DNA from: Aureispira sp. CCB-E
Lineage (GTDB): Bacteria; Bacteroidota; Bacteroidia; Chitinophagales; Saprospiraceae
Assembly: GCF_031326345.1 (NCBI RefSeq)
Contig: NZ_CP133671.1
Coordinates: 3,596,001-3,660,000 of the forward strand
Reading direction: 5' to 3'
Length of the DNA stretch: 64,000 nt
The translations under genes and the position numbers were made by a program. Under the pieces are notes generated by a model. It searched no databases. It was not told the DNA's origin and saw only the letters and a program-made list of their open reading frames with translations. Below, piece after piece: positions 41,934 to 50,630 of the stretch. Position 1 is the first letter of the stretch, and the number at the start of each line of letters is the position of its first letter.

Positions 41934-42824
41934 CTAATTTAGGCTTTCTAAGAAACTAAAAATAGCCGCCCAATATTCTTCGTGACCTTCTTTGCTAGCC
42001 CATAAAGCTCTAGAACCATGATAACCATCTCCTTTAGGTATAAATTGTATTTGTTGGTTGTTTTGTTTTGTCTTTTGAATTAAATTTTTAATTCCTTCTG
42101 CTTCTTTTTTTGAAGAAGTAATAAAAAAAGGTTGTGCACTTGTTGTGATTAATGGAATTAGAGATCCTTTCTGACTGCTAAAGTAATTACCAGGACTGAA
42201 TGACACAACAGCAAAAACTTTATTATTGTTCAATCCATTATAGAGTGCTAGTGTAGAAGAATAAGAAGAACCCCAAATAATAATTGGATGTTTGGCTTGT
42301 TTATAAAAATAATCAATAGCTGCAACGATATCTTGTTCAGCATCAAGATACTCGGTAGGCAAACCTGCTGCCATTGCTCTTTGATGAGTTGCATTAATGG
42401 GATGAATCCCATCTACGTCCATCGTGCCACCAGAACGTTGGTCAATAGCCAAACAATTGTAACCATTATGTTGTAAGACAACAGCTATAGAGTCGTATTC
42501 ATATTTGTTCCACCTTGCTTGATGACAAAGTAAGATGTTGGGAGCACTGTCGCTGCTATAGTAATAATTGGCATCAATCAGTAAGCTGTCTAAAGACCTA
42601 AATTGAATACGTTTGTAAGCATTGCTGTGTTTATTGGTAATACTGTCTAAGTGCCCAAGACTATCAATGACGATCAAATTGGGTGTTGCAAGAGGGGGCT
42701 TAGGAGTAGTAGGCACCAGCGAGTGCTCATTCTGGGATGGGGCAGAAGAAGTCTCACAACTACTTAGTGTTATGATAAATAAATATATGCAAATGTAAAT
42801 TGTAGCATGTAAATGTGTAGTCAT
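41934..42824 (-). CDS. Alpha/beta hydrolase lipoprotein
   Basis: A 296-residue lipoprotein (signal ending TLSSC) with an alpha/beta-hydrolase domain resembling dienelactone-hydrolase or BAAT-type esterases. Visible parts are LLCHQARWNKYEYDSIAVVL (oxyanion region), LAIDQRSGG, the helix DAEQDIVAAIDYFYKQAK and the elbow IIWGSSYSSTLALYNGL with nucleophile Ser. The final His is probably the one in GDGYHGSRAL. The Gly after the nucleophile is Ser here (GSSYS rather than GxSxG). It is anchored in the inner or outer membrane. Substrate unknown. Confidence 0.75.
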   Translation of the reverse strand: MTTHLHATIYICIYLFIITLSSCETSSAPSQNEHSLVPTTPKPPLATPNLIVIDSLGHLDSITNKHSNAYKRIQFRSLDSLLIDANYYYSSDSAPNILLCHQARWNKYEYDSIAVVLQHNGYNCLAIDQRSGGTMDVDGIHPINATHQRAMAAGLPTEYLDAEQDIVAAIDYFYKQAKHPIIIWGSSYSSTLALYNGLNNNKVFAVVSFSPGNYFSSQKGSLIPLITTSAQPFFITSSKKEAEGIKNLIQKTKQNNQQIQFIPKGDGYHGSRALWASKEGHEEYWAAIFSFLESLN

Positions 42825-43219
42825 TTAAAAGGTGTTTGGGAAACGCTTATAATAAAATGATATTTTAAAATAATATGTAAGTGTCTGCTTATTAATATAA
42901 TAAAACTTTAAGTAAAAAACATGATAAGGTTCATTATTTAACAGAAAAAATAAAAACTTTTAGACCAAACCTATCATAAATTTGAAAAAAGCAATAAAAA
43001 AGAGTATTTTTAAAATGCCTTAATTAATTATTTTATTCCACCTAAGAACGCCTTTAATCGACTGTGCTAACATTGATAGGACGCTTGGATATTGTATGTG
43101 TAGATGCTAAATTAATATTGTTGAAGTTTTAATATAACTGCCACTAATTCAGTAACAATCTTGTCCAATCATATAGCCAAAACAGTTTTAATAATGGCTT
43201 TATTGTAAAATTAGATTTT
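42825..43219. other. 395-base divergent intergenic region
   Basis: Very AT-rich DNA between the hydrolase lipoprotein and the endonuclease genes. I see no clear promoter box, repeat or gene. Confidence 0.4.
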
Positions 43220-44323
43220 ATGCGACAAAAATTATGTTTTTTATTAATTTTTATCGCTCCAATTGTACAAGCCCAATACGATCAGCAACAACTATTATTA
43301 AACCAAAATGGTCAAGAATTACTAGATGAATTAGTGGATTTGTATAAACCTAGTTTTGTTTTAGATTATGATGATGCGAGAGATACACTTTTTGCTAAGG
43401 TATATGCATTGGAGGATAGTGTACGTTGTGTATACACAGGGCATGCCTTGCATTTGAATACTCAAGTAGATCCTTCTACCAATTTGTATAATGGAGGTAG
43501 TGCTAACGGAATTAATACAGAGCATACGTATCCTCAAAGTAAAGGAGCGGGTCAAGGAAATGCTCGTAGCGATTTGCATCATTTATTTCCTGTTCGTGCA
43601 GCTGTTAATTCTGCTCGAAATAATTTTCCCTATGCAGAAATAGCAGATGAAAAAACAACTGCTTGGTTCTACAACGCAGTGACAGAAAGTTATCCAACCA
43701 AAGAAGCAACATGGTATAGTGAATTAGATTTTAATGCCGAAGTTTTCGAACCCAAGGAAGCGCATAAGGGCAATGCTGCCCGTGCAATTTTTTACTTTTA
43801 TACGATGTACAAAGCGGAAGCAGATGCCGCTGATCCTACTTTTTTTGCAAAGCAGTTGCCTACTATTTGCCAATGGCACTTGGATGATCCTGTTGACAGT
43901 TTAGAGTGGGAACGCACACACATTATAGCACATTATCAAGAAGGAAAGGCAAATCCTTTTGTCTTAGATTGTAGCTTGCCATACAGAACCTATTGCCCAT
44001 ATTTGCCTGCCAACAGCTGTTTTACTAGTTATAATACTTTGGCTGATTTTGGGGCAGAATTATATGCCAATTTTCCTAATCCTGCAACTACAAGCATGAC
44101 CATTCAATACGAGTTAAGTCGTCCTACGATGGTTCAAATTAGTATTTATAATTCGACAGGGCAGTGTTTAAAAACGCTGTCGTTGGGGGAGCAAGACGCT
44201 GGTCTTTTTCAAAAAAATATTGTCTGCACAGATTGGGCAAGTGGAGTGTATGCTTATCGTCTTAGTTTGGAACAAAATGGACATGTTATTAATTTGGTCA
44301 TACAGTTTACAATTAAGCACTAA
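43220..44323 (+). CDS. Secreted endonuclease I family nuclease with T9SS sorting domain
   Basis: A 367-residue exported nuclease. A signal peptide (about 1-18) precedes an endonuclease I (EndA/NucM) domain: VYTGHALHLN, GINTEHTYPQSKGA (98-110, metal-binding and general-base region with H102) and RSDLHHLFPVRAAVNSARNN (117-136). The C-terminal 90 or so residues (from LYANFPNPATTSMTIQYEL to GVYAYRL) form a T9SS type A sorting domain. It should be exported to the surface or medium and degrade DNA there, useful for nutrient capture or for clearing extracellular DNA. It is transcribed alone. Confidence 0.9.
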   Translation: MRQKLCFLLIFIAPIVQAQYDQQQLLLNQNGQELLDELVDLYKPSFVLDYDDARDTLFAKVYALEDSVRCVYTGHALHLNTQVDPSTNLYNGGSANGINTEHTYPQSKGAGQGNARSDLHHLFPVRAAVNSARNNFPYAEIADEKTTAWFYNAVTESYPTKEATWYSELDFNAEVFEPKEAHKGNAARAIFYFYTMYKAEADAADPTFFAKQLPTICQWHLDDPVDSLEWERTHIIAHYQEGKANPFVLDCSLPYRTYCPYLPANSCFTSYNTLADFGAELYANFPNPATTSMTIQYELSRPTMVQISIYNSTGQCLKTLSLGEQDAGLFQKNIVCTDWASGVYAYRLSLEQNGHVINLVIQFTIKH

Positions 44324-44668
44324 ATGTACTATTCAAGCAATCAATAAGATAGCTTTGAGTGCCTAATTAACCCTAATGGCATTATAGTCTAATTTAAACG
44401 TGTAAAAGTAAGGCTATAGCAGCGTTTCATTTCTAAATTTAAATAAAAAATGCTTAGCAACAAGTGCTAAGCATTTACAAAACTTACTTACTATGTATAA
44501 ACAACTAAGAACAGAATTAGTCTACTTACTTACTGTTTAAATAATGGTTCCTAAAAAAAGCCTTACCCACAACGTTGTTTTAAGAAAAGATTCTTTTAGT
44601 CGTCTATTTAATTCCTGTTCTTGAGATGAAAATGACTCCTATTTGGTTTGAAGGAATGCTAATTTCTA
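44324..44668. other. 345-base intergenic region between convergent genes
   Basis: The hairpin with arms AAATGCTTAGCA (44448-44459) and TGCTAAGCATTT (44465-44476), loop ACAAG, is a perfect 12-bp stem. With the A-rich run at 44441-44450 it gives a U-tract on the minus strand, so it should terminate the barrel gene; it may work for both strands. Confidence 0.6.
44441..44476 (-). terminator. Perfect 12-bp terminator hairpin between convergent genes
   Basis: Minus-strand reading: AAATGCTTAGCA, loop CTTGT, TGCTAAGCATTT then TTT and TTTA. See the surrounding intergenic entry. Confidence 0.75.
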
Positions 44669-45250
44669 TTAAAAAAGATAAGATAAAGATACTTGTACAG
44701 AAGAGCTAGGAAAAGCAGCTGTAGGTTGGTTTGGATTGCTAACAGAATCGCCAATTTGCCCAATTTTATTAAAGTTGCCAAGATTGTGTACATAGCGAAT
44801 TCCTAAGCCCAATTTGCTGAAAAAACGATACTCAATATGACCTACCAAGCCAAAGTTGAATCGATTGTTGGGCATATCCGCACCTTGTGCATGGACTAGG
44901 TAATCTAGTTCAGCACCCGCACCAATAAAAAAGTTTTTAACAGGCATAAATTCTAACATAGCGGGCAATCCAACTGCAAAATAATCAACGTCATCTTGCT
45001 CCCAAAAATGCTTGTCGGTTCCGTGCCACAAAACATTGGCTTCTGTTCGTAAACGCAGCCAGTTGACGAATTTAAATTCGCCCATCAAACCTCCTGTCAT
45101 ACCCATGGTAGGAGTACCTTGTGTGAATAAATTGGAAGTGGTCAGTCCACCTTTAATTCCCATTTTAAAAAACTGTGCTTGACTTTGGTTTGTTCCTATC
45201 AATAATAAAGCACATACAGCAACGCTTACAAACAATTTTTGAATACCCAT
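44669..45250 (-). CDS. Outer-membrane beta-barrel protein, PorT-like (paralogue 1)
   Basis: A 193-residue exported protein with a signal peptide (about 1-25, ending QSQAQ) and alternating amphipathic strands: MGIKGGLTTSNLF, GLMGEFKFVNWLRLRTEAN, AELDYLVH, HIEYRFFSKLGLGIRYVHN and a C-terminal VQVSLSYLF ending in Phe. This is a small eight-stranded barrel of the Bacteroidota PorT/OmpW-like type. It shares clear similarity along its length with the product of 46485-47072, including LWHGTDKH.WE.DD.DYFA, MPNNRFN and RYVHNLGNF. Function unknown. It ends before a strong terminator. Confidence 0.8.
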   Translation of the reverse strand: MGIQKLFVSVAVCALLLIGTNQSQAQFFKMGIKGGLTTSNLFTQGTPTMGMTGGLMGEFKFVNWLRLRTEANVLWHGTDKHFWEQDDVDYFAVGLPAMLEFMPVKNFFIGAGAELDYLVHAQGADMPNNRFNFGLVGHIEYRFFSKLGLGIRYVHNLGNFNKIGQIGDSVSNPNQPTAAFPSSSVQVSLSYLF

Positions 45251-45614
45251 AATACTTCGTTTTGGAGAATATTACCTACTTTTAGAAAGAGTCTAATTGT
45301 AAGAATATTCTAGGCTTATAAATAACTGACTTAAGACAGTATCCCTCGTTAGGTGGAATTCTGTTGTCTAGAAGTGTGGTTGTATAAAAAATGTAAAAAC
45401 TATGCCATAAAGTTGGGATGTAGATATGAAGCGCAACTATTTTCATGAAATCATTAGTATCTTCAAAAAATGCTTAGTTGCCCTATTAATATTTAGTTGT
45501 TTGGAATCTTTCTTTTTAATCAAACGAACAAAATCGTTTTTTATTGAGTCGCTTTAATTCTAATAAAACATTTTTTATGCCAAAGTGCTTGTGTTTAATG
45601 GTAAAAAATAAAAC

Positions 45615-45787
45615 TTAAGTAAGTGGACAGAAAAAAAGTATCGCTAAAAATGCAATTGTTTTTAGTGTTGTTCAAAGAAAAGAATTGAAGTTTTACCTGT
45701 GGTGCTACTTCGTGGTAGCGGGCTAAAACGAGATTTTTTGATGAAGAATAGTGCAAAAAGAATTCTATTTTGCCTATAAATTTTTAT
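45615..45787 (+). repeat. Family-2 dispersed element, copy 2 (about 173 bp)
   Basis: Begins TTAAGTAAGTGGACAG like copy 1 and matches it up to TGCCTATAAATTTTTAT. It carries a 22-base insert (CTGTGGTGCTACTTCGTGGT core) between GAAGTTTTA and GCGGGCTAAAACG. That insert matches part of family-1 copy A. The right end, present in copy 1, has diverged. Confidence 0.75.
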
Positions 45788-45824
45788 AAAATTATTTGAT
45801 CGAGTAGTAAGGCTAGATATTGAT

Positions 45825-46133
45825 TTGAAATCAAATAACTTGTGTGTATGTGCAAACTATCCTGAACGAGGAGATGTTTGGTCGGAAGAATTTTATTTAG
45901 AAAAAGTAGTTAGTCCCAATCATCTCCGAATTGCTAACAAAGGTGCTAAAGTGTATACCAAAGGAGTCCATAATTTTATTTACAACAAAGAGCAGAAAGA
46001 GTTGTTATTAGAAAGTAGACACAACAAATCAGCTGTGAGTGCTGCGCAGTTGATAATCAAAATTTTAACGCAAAACGCAATAAGTTTTCAATTTGTTGAT
46101 TATCAACTGCGCAGCACTCATGCAATAAATTAA
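45825..46133 (+). pseudogene. Remnant ORF truncated by repeats on both sides
   Basis: The only candidate start is a TTG at 45825. The frame is open back to the family-2 repeat, whose TAA at 45777 stops it. The central 70 residues (DVWSEEFYLEKVVSPNHLRI and the following HNFIYNKEQKELLLES) look like genuine protein. From SAVSAAQLII on, the reading frame is simply the 25-bp inverted repeat at 46036-46120 translated. I infer that an unidentified gene lost its start to one element and its end to another. Confidence 0.5.
46036..46120. repeat. Perfect 25-bp inverted repeat (hairpin module)
   Basis: Arms at 46036-46060 and 46096-46120 are exact reverse complements. Each arm holds the core GTGCTGCGCAGTTGATAA also found in family-1 copy A. 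The AT-rich loop is 35 bases and resembles part of the family-1 right half (AAAATTTTAACGCAAAACGC). It appears to be a separate circulating module. Confidence 0.85.
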
Positions 46134-46145
46134 TAAAGTATCAAT

Positions 46146-46419
46146 ATGTCAGATTATAAAAAAAAAATACGAACCAATTAACTGTTCTTTTCACGATGTT
46201 TTACTAGAAAAAGCGACGTTTAGAAAGCAAGTAGAAATTGTTTATTATACAAAAGATGGAGAAAAAGAAACTTGCAAAGACATCATAAAAGATGTTTACA
46301 CCAAAAATGGGGAGGAATTTATGCTATTGAAAAGTGAAACTATTGTTCGCTTAGACCATATTTATAGCGTGGATGGTGTTTTATTGCCCAAAACAAGTTG
46401 CAATATTCCAAAGGGCTAA
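46146..46419 (+). pseudogene. rof: Rho-binding antiterminator (Rof/YaeO-like) gene interrupted in an A10 run
   Basis: The ATG at 46146 gives MSDYKKK and then leaves frame, stopping at 46179-46181. If the run of ten A at 46158-46167 is read as nine, the product is 90 residues: MSDYKKKYEPINCSFHD, then a VYYTKDGEKETCKDII block, EEFMLLKSETIVRLDHIYSV and a stop at 46417. The YxPINCxxxD start, the DG turn and the RLDxIxS end match the ROF family, which binds Rho and relieves termination. Either the gene is dead, or the run is decoded by polymerase slippage or varies in length between cells. The upstream 25-bp hairpin ends 25 bases before the ATG. Confidence 0.7.
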
Positions 46420-46436
46420 AATAGAAGTTGATAAAA

Positions 46437-46470
46437 AAAAAGCCATCCTAAGGAATTAGAATGACTTTTT
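46437..46470 (-). terminator. Terminator of barrel paralogue 2
   Basis: On the minus strand, 15-base arms AAAAAGTCATTCTAA and TTAGGATGGCTTTTT (pairing with two G-U) with loop TTCC, then more T. It lies 15 bases beyond the stop at 46485. Confidence 0.8.
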
Positions 46471-46484
46471 TAGATGTGATTTAA

Positions 46485-47072
46485 TTATCGACAAAAATGG
46501 TATGAAAGGGTTGCTTGAAAAGAAGACCCTGGAAAAGCAAGGCTTGGCTCATTAGGGTCGTAAGCAACCTCACCAATCTGTCTAATATCGCTAAAGTTTC
46601 CTAAGTTGTGGACATAACGTAGCCCTAAGCCTAGTTGATTCGCAATGCGATATTCTATATGAGCCAATAGTCCTAAATTAAATCGGTTGTTGGGCATAGC
46701 AGCACCTCTTGTATGGGTTAAGAAATCTAGTTCCATACCTGTGCCCAAATAAAGATTTTGAATTGGCATAAATTCGACCATTACTGGTAAGCCAAATGCG
46801 AAGTAATCAATGTCATCACGTTCCCAAGCGTGCTTGTCGGTTCCATGCCATAACAAATTGTATTCGTGTCGGATCAAAAACCAGTTTGTCAATTTGTGTT
46901 CTGCGATAAAACCGGTTGTCAAGCCTGTTGTTGGAATCCCTTCTGTTACTAAGTTAGACGTTGTCAAACCTACTTTTAAACCCGGTCTAAATATTTGTGC
47001 TTGACTTTGTTCTATTCCTAAAAATAATAATAGCCCAATGACTACTCCTGTGAAATATTTATGTAAATGCAT
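46485..47072 (-). CDS. Outer-membrane beta-barrel protein, PorT-like (paralogue 2)
   Basis: A 195-residue protein from the ATG at 47072 (signal MHLHKYFTGVVIGLLLFLGI, ending SQAQ); the frame runs 9 codons further upstream. It has the same barrel architecture as the product of 44669-45250 and shares LTTSNL, LWHGTDKH.WERDDIDYFAFGLP, MPNNRFNLGL, HIEYRI and GLGLRYVHNLGNF. The C-terminus is YHFCR rather than a terminal aromatic, an unusual ending for a barrel. The two genes look like a tandem duplication now 1.2 kb apart, with the decayed rof locus and repeats between them. Confidence 0.8.
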   Translation of the reverse strand: MHLHKYFTGVVIGLLLFLGIEQSQAQIFRPGLKVGLTTSNLVTEGIPTTGLTTGFIAEHKLTNWFLIRHEYNLLWHGTDKHAWERDDIDYFAFGLPVMVEFMPIQNLYLGTGMELDFLTHTRGAAMPNNRFNLGLLAHIEYRIANQLGLGLRYVHNLGNFSDIRQIGEVAYDPNEPSLAFPGSSFQATLSYHFCR

Positions 47073-47583
47073 GATTTTTTGTTTTATGGTTACCAACATC
47101 TAGAAGCGAGGCTACCAAAAGTTGGAATGATTAAATTGTGGTATGCTTCGCCAAACCTATTTTGAAATAGGTGTTACTACTGGAAGCAAATTTTATAATT
47201 AATTACCTACAACTGGGCATGCCTAATTTTGAATTTTTGAAAGTTGCAGACTTTTATATTATCTTGTAACAATGGTTTATTAATCAAATTAATATATCAA
47301 CAAAACGAGCTCTTGTTGGTTGAAATTCTATTTGGAACATTACTTTATTTCTCTTAATAATTTTAATATTAATCAACGCAAAACCTTGATTGAGTCTTCT
47401 GGGTATAAGTTACAAATAACTTACTAAGAAGATTGAATAATTTATTCTGTTTTAGAATGCTTAAAACTATAAATACAACAAGGAAAAGGCTAAAATGTTC
47501 ATTTTGTGGCGTTGTTTTTGTTTTTTTGCACCTTGTTAAAATCATTTTTTACCAAGGTAACCCTTACCGAAAATTATATTCCA
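47073..47583. other. 511-base divergent intergenic region
   Basis: AT-rich DNA between barrel paralogue 2 and the WG-repeat gene. A 71-codon frame at 47433-47648 and an upstream extension of the WG frame (26 codons from 47506) lack family features. I see no other structure. Confidence 0.4.
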
Positions 47584-48765
47584 ATGCGTTTTTTATTCCT
47601 ATTTTGCTTAATAGCAAACACCTTATCGGCACAAATAGCGGAGGTTGATATAAACTTTAATTTACGAAAAATAAAAGTAGCTAATAAATGGGGTTTTTTA
47701 GATACAGAGGGGACTTGGAAAGTGCCTGCAATTTATGACAAGGTATTTGACTTTCAGAACACCTTGGCTGTAGTACAATTGGATGATAAATGGGGGTATA
47801 TAAGCGAAGATGGAACGGTTGTTATTCCTATTGAATACGACAAGGCGTTTCCTTTTTACGATGGGCTGGCATTGGTGAAAAAAGGAGGGAAGTATGGGTA
47901 TATTAATATGAAAGGAGAGGTTGTTATTCCTCTAATCTATGAATACGGGTGGCATTTTTTGTCTAATGGTATGGCCTATGTGCAAAAAAATGGAAAATGG
48001 GGGTTCATTAATAAAAAAGGAGTTGTTGTTGTACCTCTGGAATACGACTTTGTACAAGGATATACTGGTCCTTTGGCAGGAGTAGGTAAGCATAGCAAAA
48101 TTGGGCTAGTGAATCAAGAAGGCAAAATGGTGATGCCTGCTTTTTGCGATCGAGTAGGAGTCTTTTCTGAAGGTCTAATTGCTGTAGCAAGAAACGAACA
48201 AGGGGGATATATGAATGTGGATGGAAAGTTAAAAATTCAAATGATTTACCACAGTACAAGTCCTTTTTCTGAGGGGCTAGCTGGGGTGCAAATGAACAAA
48301 AAGTGGGGTTATATTAATAAAGAAGGTAAAGAAGTGATCGATTATCAGTATGACAAAGTAGAGCCTTTTGTAGAGGGAGTAGCTCGTGTGTTCGTTGACA
48401 ATGAATGGGATTTGATTGATAAAAATGGACAATCATTATTACAAGATGACTATGATTTATTAGGAGTGTTTTCAGATGGCTTGGCTCAAGTACACAAAGA
48501 TGGTAAAATTGGGTTTATTAATCGGCAAGGTGTTTTGGTGATTCCACTTGTTTATGATGTATGTGGTGCCCCTAATTTTTCGGAGGGTTTTGTTGCCGTT
48601 TGCAAACAAGGAGCTTGGGGATATATAGATAAAAAAGGGACTGTTGTTGCTGATTTTCAATACACCAAAGCAGAACCCTTTTTACATGGCTTAGCCAAAA
48701 TAGAACAAGAAGGTAAACAGGGATATTTAAATTCAAAAGGTCAAGTTGTCTGGTGGGTTGATTAA
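47584..48765 (+). CDS. Exported WG-repeat protein
   Basis: A 393-residue protein from the ATG at 47584, which starts a signal peptide (MRFLFLFCLIANTLSAQ). The rest is about eight to nine WG repeats of some 45 residues, each with a [KQ]WG[FY]I[ND] turn and a [VI]IP..YD strand, as in VANKWGFLDTEGTWKVPAIY, DKWGYISEDGTVVIPIEYD and KKWGYINKEGKEVIDYQYD. WG-repeat domains form beta-propeller-like or solenoid surfaces and are common in Bacteroidota; ligand unknown. It is probably periplasmic or on the outer surface. Confidence 0.85.
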   Translation: MRFLFLFCLIANTLSAQIAEVDINFNLRKIKVANKWGFLDTEGTWKVPAIYDKVFDFQNTLAVVQLDDKWGYISEDGTVVIPIEYDKAFPFYDGLALVKKGGKYGYINMKGEVVIPLIYEYGWHFLSNGMAYVQKNGKWGFINKKGVVVVPLEYDFVQGYTGPLAGVGKHSKIGLVNQEGKMVMPAFCDRVGVFSEGLIAVARNEQGGYMNVDGKLKIQMIYHSTSPFSEGLAGVQMNKKWGYINKEGKEVIDYQYDKVEPFVEGVARVFVDNEWDLIDKNGQSLLQDDYDLLGVFSDGLAQVHKDGKIGFINRQGVLVIPLVYDVCGAPNFSEGFVAVCKQGAWGYIDKKGTVVADFQYTKAEPFLHGLAKIEQEGKQGYLNSKGQVVWWVD

Positions 48766-49098
48766 AAAACATGAAATCGTGCGGACAATATTTTTTATGA
48801 ATTGGAGGATCAGACGAGTGAGTTTGTAAAGTAATTAAAGGTCTGCTAATATAATTGTAAAATTTTATGCCTAGTGTCTCAAAAAATACTATTTTTACGG
48901 CGAAATCTATAATTATAAATATACTGGTCTAAATCAATAACTTATTTTTTCTTTTACAAGACGATTTTTCATTATAGGATAGGAGTGTGGTTATCTTAAA
49001 ATAGCTAAAATAACAACAAACCTAAATTTTATTATTGATAAATAACCGTTGCGTAGGTACTTGTTTTTAGATCATAAGAACAAAAAAAATAGCAAATT
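48766..49098. other. 333-base upstream region of the aldolase gene
   Basis: AT-rich DNA. I see no clear promoter box, repeat or gene. The aldolase ATG is preceded by an A-rich leader (AAAAAAAATAGCAAATT). Confidence 0.4.
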
Positions 49099-50157
49099 AT
49101 GTCCTTGGATAAGATTACTGGCATATTGGGAGAAGAGAAATCCAAGCTTCACTTGGAGCACGAATGTAAAACATTTGATAAGAGTACATTGTACACACCA
49201 AGTCCCAATTTTATTGATGACGTATGGAGCGGATCTAACCGTAATATTCAAACACTTAGAAGCTTAGATGCTTTGTATAACAATGGTCGATTGAGCGGAA
49301 CAGGTTATGTGTCTATTTTGCCAGTAGATCAAGGATTAGAACATACCGCAGGAGCTTCTTTTGCGCCCAATCCTAGATATTTTGACTCAGAGAATATTGT
49401 TAAATTGGCAATGGAAGCGGGTTGTAATGCTGTGGCTAGTAGTTATGGCGTATTGGCTTCTGTCGCTCGTAAGTACGCACACAAAATTCCTTTTGTCGTT
49501 AAGATTAATCACAATGAATTGATGACTTATCCTAACAAATACGATCAAATTATGTTTGGTAGTATCAAAAATGCTTGGGATATGGGAGCTGTGGCTGTTG
49601 GTGCAACAATTTATTTTGGCGCAGAAACATCTAACCGTCAAATTATAGAAGTAGCAGAAGCTTTTGATTACGCACACGAATTGGGAATGGCAACTATTTT
49701 ATGGTGTTATACTCGTAATAATGCCTTTAAAAAAGATGGTGTAGATTATCATGCGGCAACAGACTTGACAGGACAAGCAAATCACATTGGAGCAACTATT
49801 CAAGCGGATATTGTGAAGCAAAAATTGCCTGTTAATAATGGTGGATTTACCAATATTGGTTTTGGAAAGACACACGATAAAATGTATAGCGAATTATCTA
49901 CTGATCATCCAATTGATCTGTGTCGTTACCAAGTAGCAAATGGATATATGGGGCGTATTGGGTTGATCAACTCAGGAGGTGCTTCAGGAGGAAACGATTT
50001 GCAAGATGCTGTTGAAACAGCAGTTATCAACAAACGTGCTGGAGGAATGGGATTGATATTAGGAAGAAAAGCATTCCAAAAACCAGTTCAAGAAGGAGTT
50101 GAAATTATCAACGCTGTACAAGATGTTTATCTTTGCGATGCAATTGATCTGGCTTAG
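49099..50157 (+). CDS. fbaB: Class I fructose-bisphosphate aldolase (FbaB)
   Basis: A 352-residue cytoplasmic glycolytic enzyme that interconverts fructose 1,6-bisphosphate with DHAP and glyceraldehyde 3-phosphate. It aligns end to end with E. coli FbaB as I remember it: [82 protein letters not shown] (Schiff-base Lys) and [13 protein letters not shown] near the C-terminus, then [18 protein letters not shown]. Length is typical. It is transcribed alone and ends at a strong terminator. Confidence 0.95.
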   Translation: MSLDKITGILGEEKSKLHLEHECKTFDKSTLYTPSPNFIDDVWSGSNRNIQTLRSLDALYNNGRLSGTGYVSILPVDQGLEHTAGASFAPNPRYFDSENIVKLAMEAGCNAVASSYGVLASVARKYAHKIPFVVKINHNELMTYPNKYDQIMFGSIKNAWDMGAVAVGATIYFGAETSNRQIIEVAEAFDYAHELGMATILWCYTRNNAFKKDGVDYHAATDLTGQANHIGATIQADIVKQKLPVNNGGFTNIGFGKTHDKMYSELSTDHPIDLCRYQVANGYMGRIGLINSGGASGGNDLQDAVETAVINKRAGGMGLILGRKAFQKPVQEGVEIINAVQDVYLCDAIDLA

Positions 50158-50187
50158 TCCAAGTAAATCCCAACGGATATAAAAACA

Positions 50188-50230
50188 AAAAAATAGGAGT
50201 CACTGTTTGTTTTCAGTGGCTCCTATTTTT
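50188..50230 (+). terminator. Terminator of fbaB
   Basis: Arms AAAATAGGAGTCACTG and CAGTGGCTCCTATTTT with loop TTTGTTTT, one internal mismatch, then T. Confidence 0.9.
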
Positions 50231-50262
50231 GTTAAACTAATAGTCGTTGTTATGTTATACAA

Positions 50263-50458
50263 TAGTTCGTTGAAACCACGGAGTAGCAGCGCAGCTAAAC
50301 TTTATTAGTTTGATAATTAATAAGTTATGATTTTATCGTATTTTGTGTTAAAATTTTGATTATCAAACTAATATAAATGTGCTTTTTTATCTTTTTGGTA
50401 ACTAAGCTTGCGATCTCACGAGCGTAGCGAGCTAAAAAAGTAAAAAATCAACGAACTA
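50263..50458 (-). repeat. Family-1 dispersed element, copy C (196 bp, inverted)
   Basis: Begins TAGTTCGTTGA and ends TCAACGAACTA. It is the reverse complement of copies A and B in the core (AGCTTGCGATCTCACGAGCG). Near its left end it carries a GC-rich insert (ACCACGGAGTAGCAGCGCAG). It lies between convergent genes. Confidence 0.85.
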
Positions 50459-50468
50459 CTAGTTATAG

Positions 50469-50491
50469 TAATACGATTTTTCAACGGAGTA
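50469..50491. repeat. 23-base exact inverted copy of the start of element E
   Basis: Exact reverse complement of 27084-27106, ending CAACGGAGTA, 10 bases beyond copy C. It indicates a former second element, or a compound arrangement, at this site. Confidence 0.85.
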
Positions 50492-50630
50492 ATGTTATAG
50501 GTGAACGTAGGAAAAATCCCTATTGAGATGTCTTTTATGCATAAAATATAGACATAGGTTTGTCATTAGCCGAAAGATAGATTTGATTTCTAACGACCAA
50601 TGCTATGCACTTCTGAAATAGAAAATGTTG

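Noticed and set aside
47433-47648. 71-codon open frame overlapping the WG-repeat signal peptide
   Set aside because: Out of frame with the WG gene, low quality and no motif.
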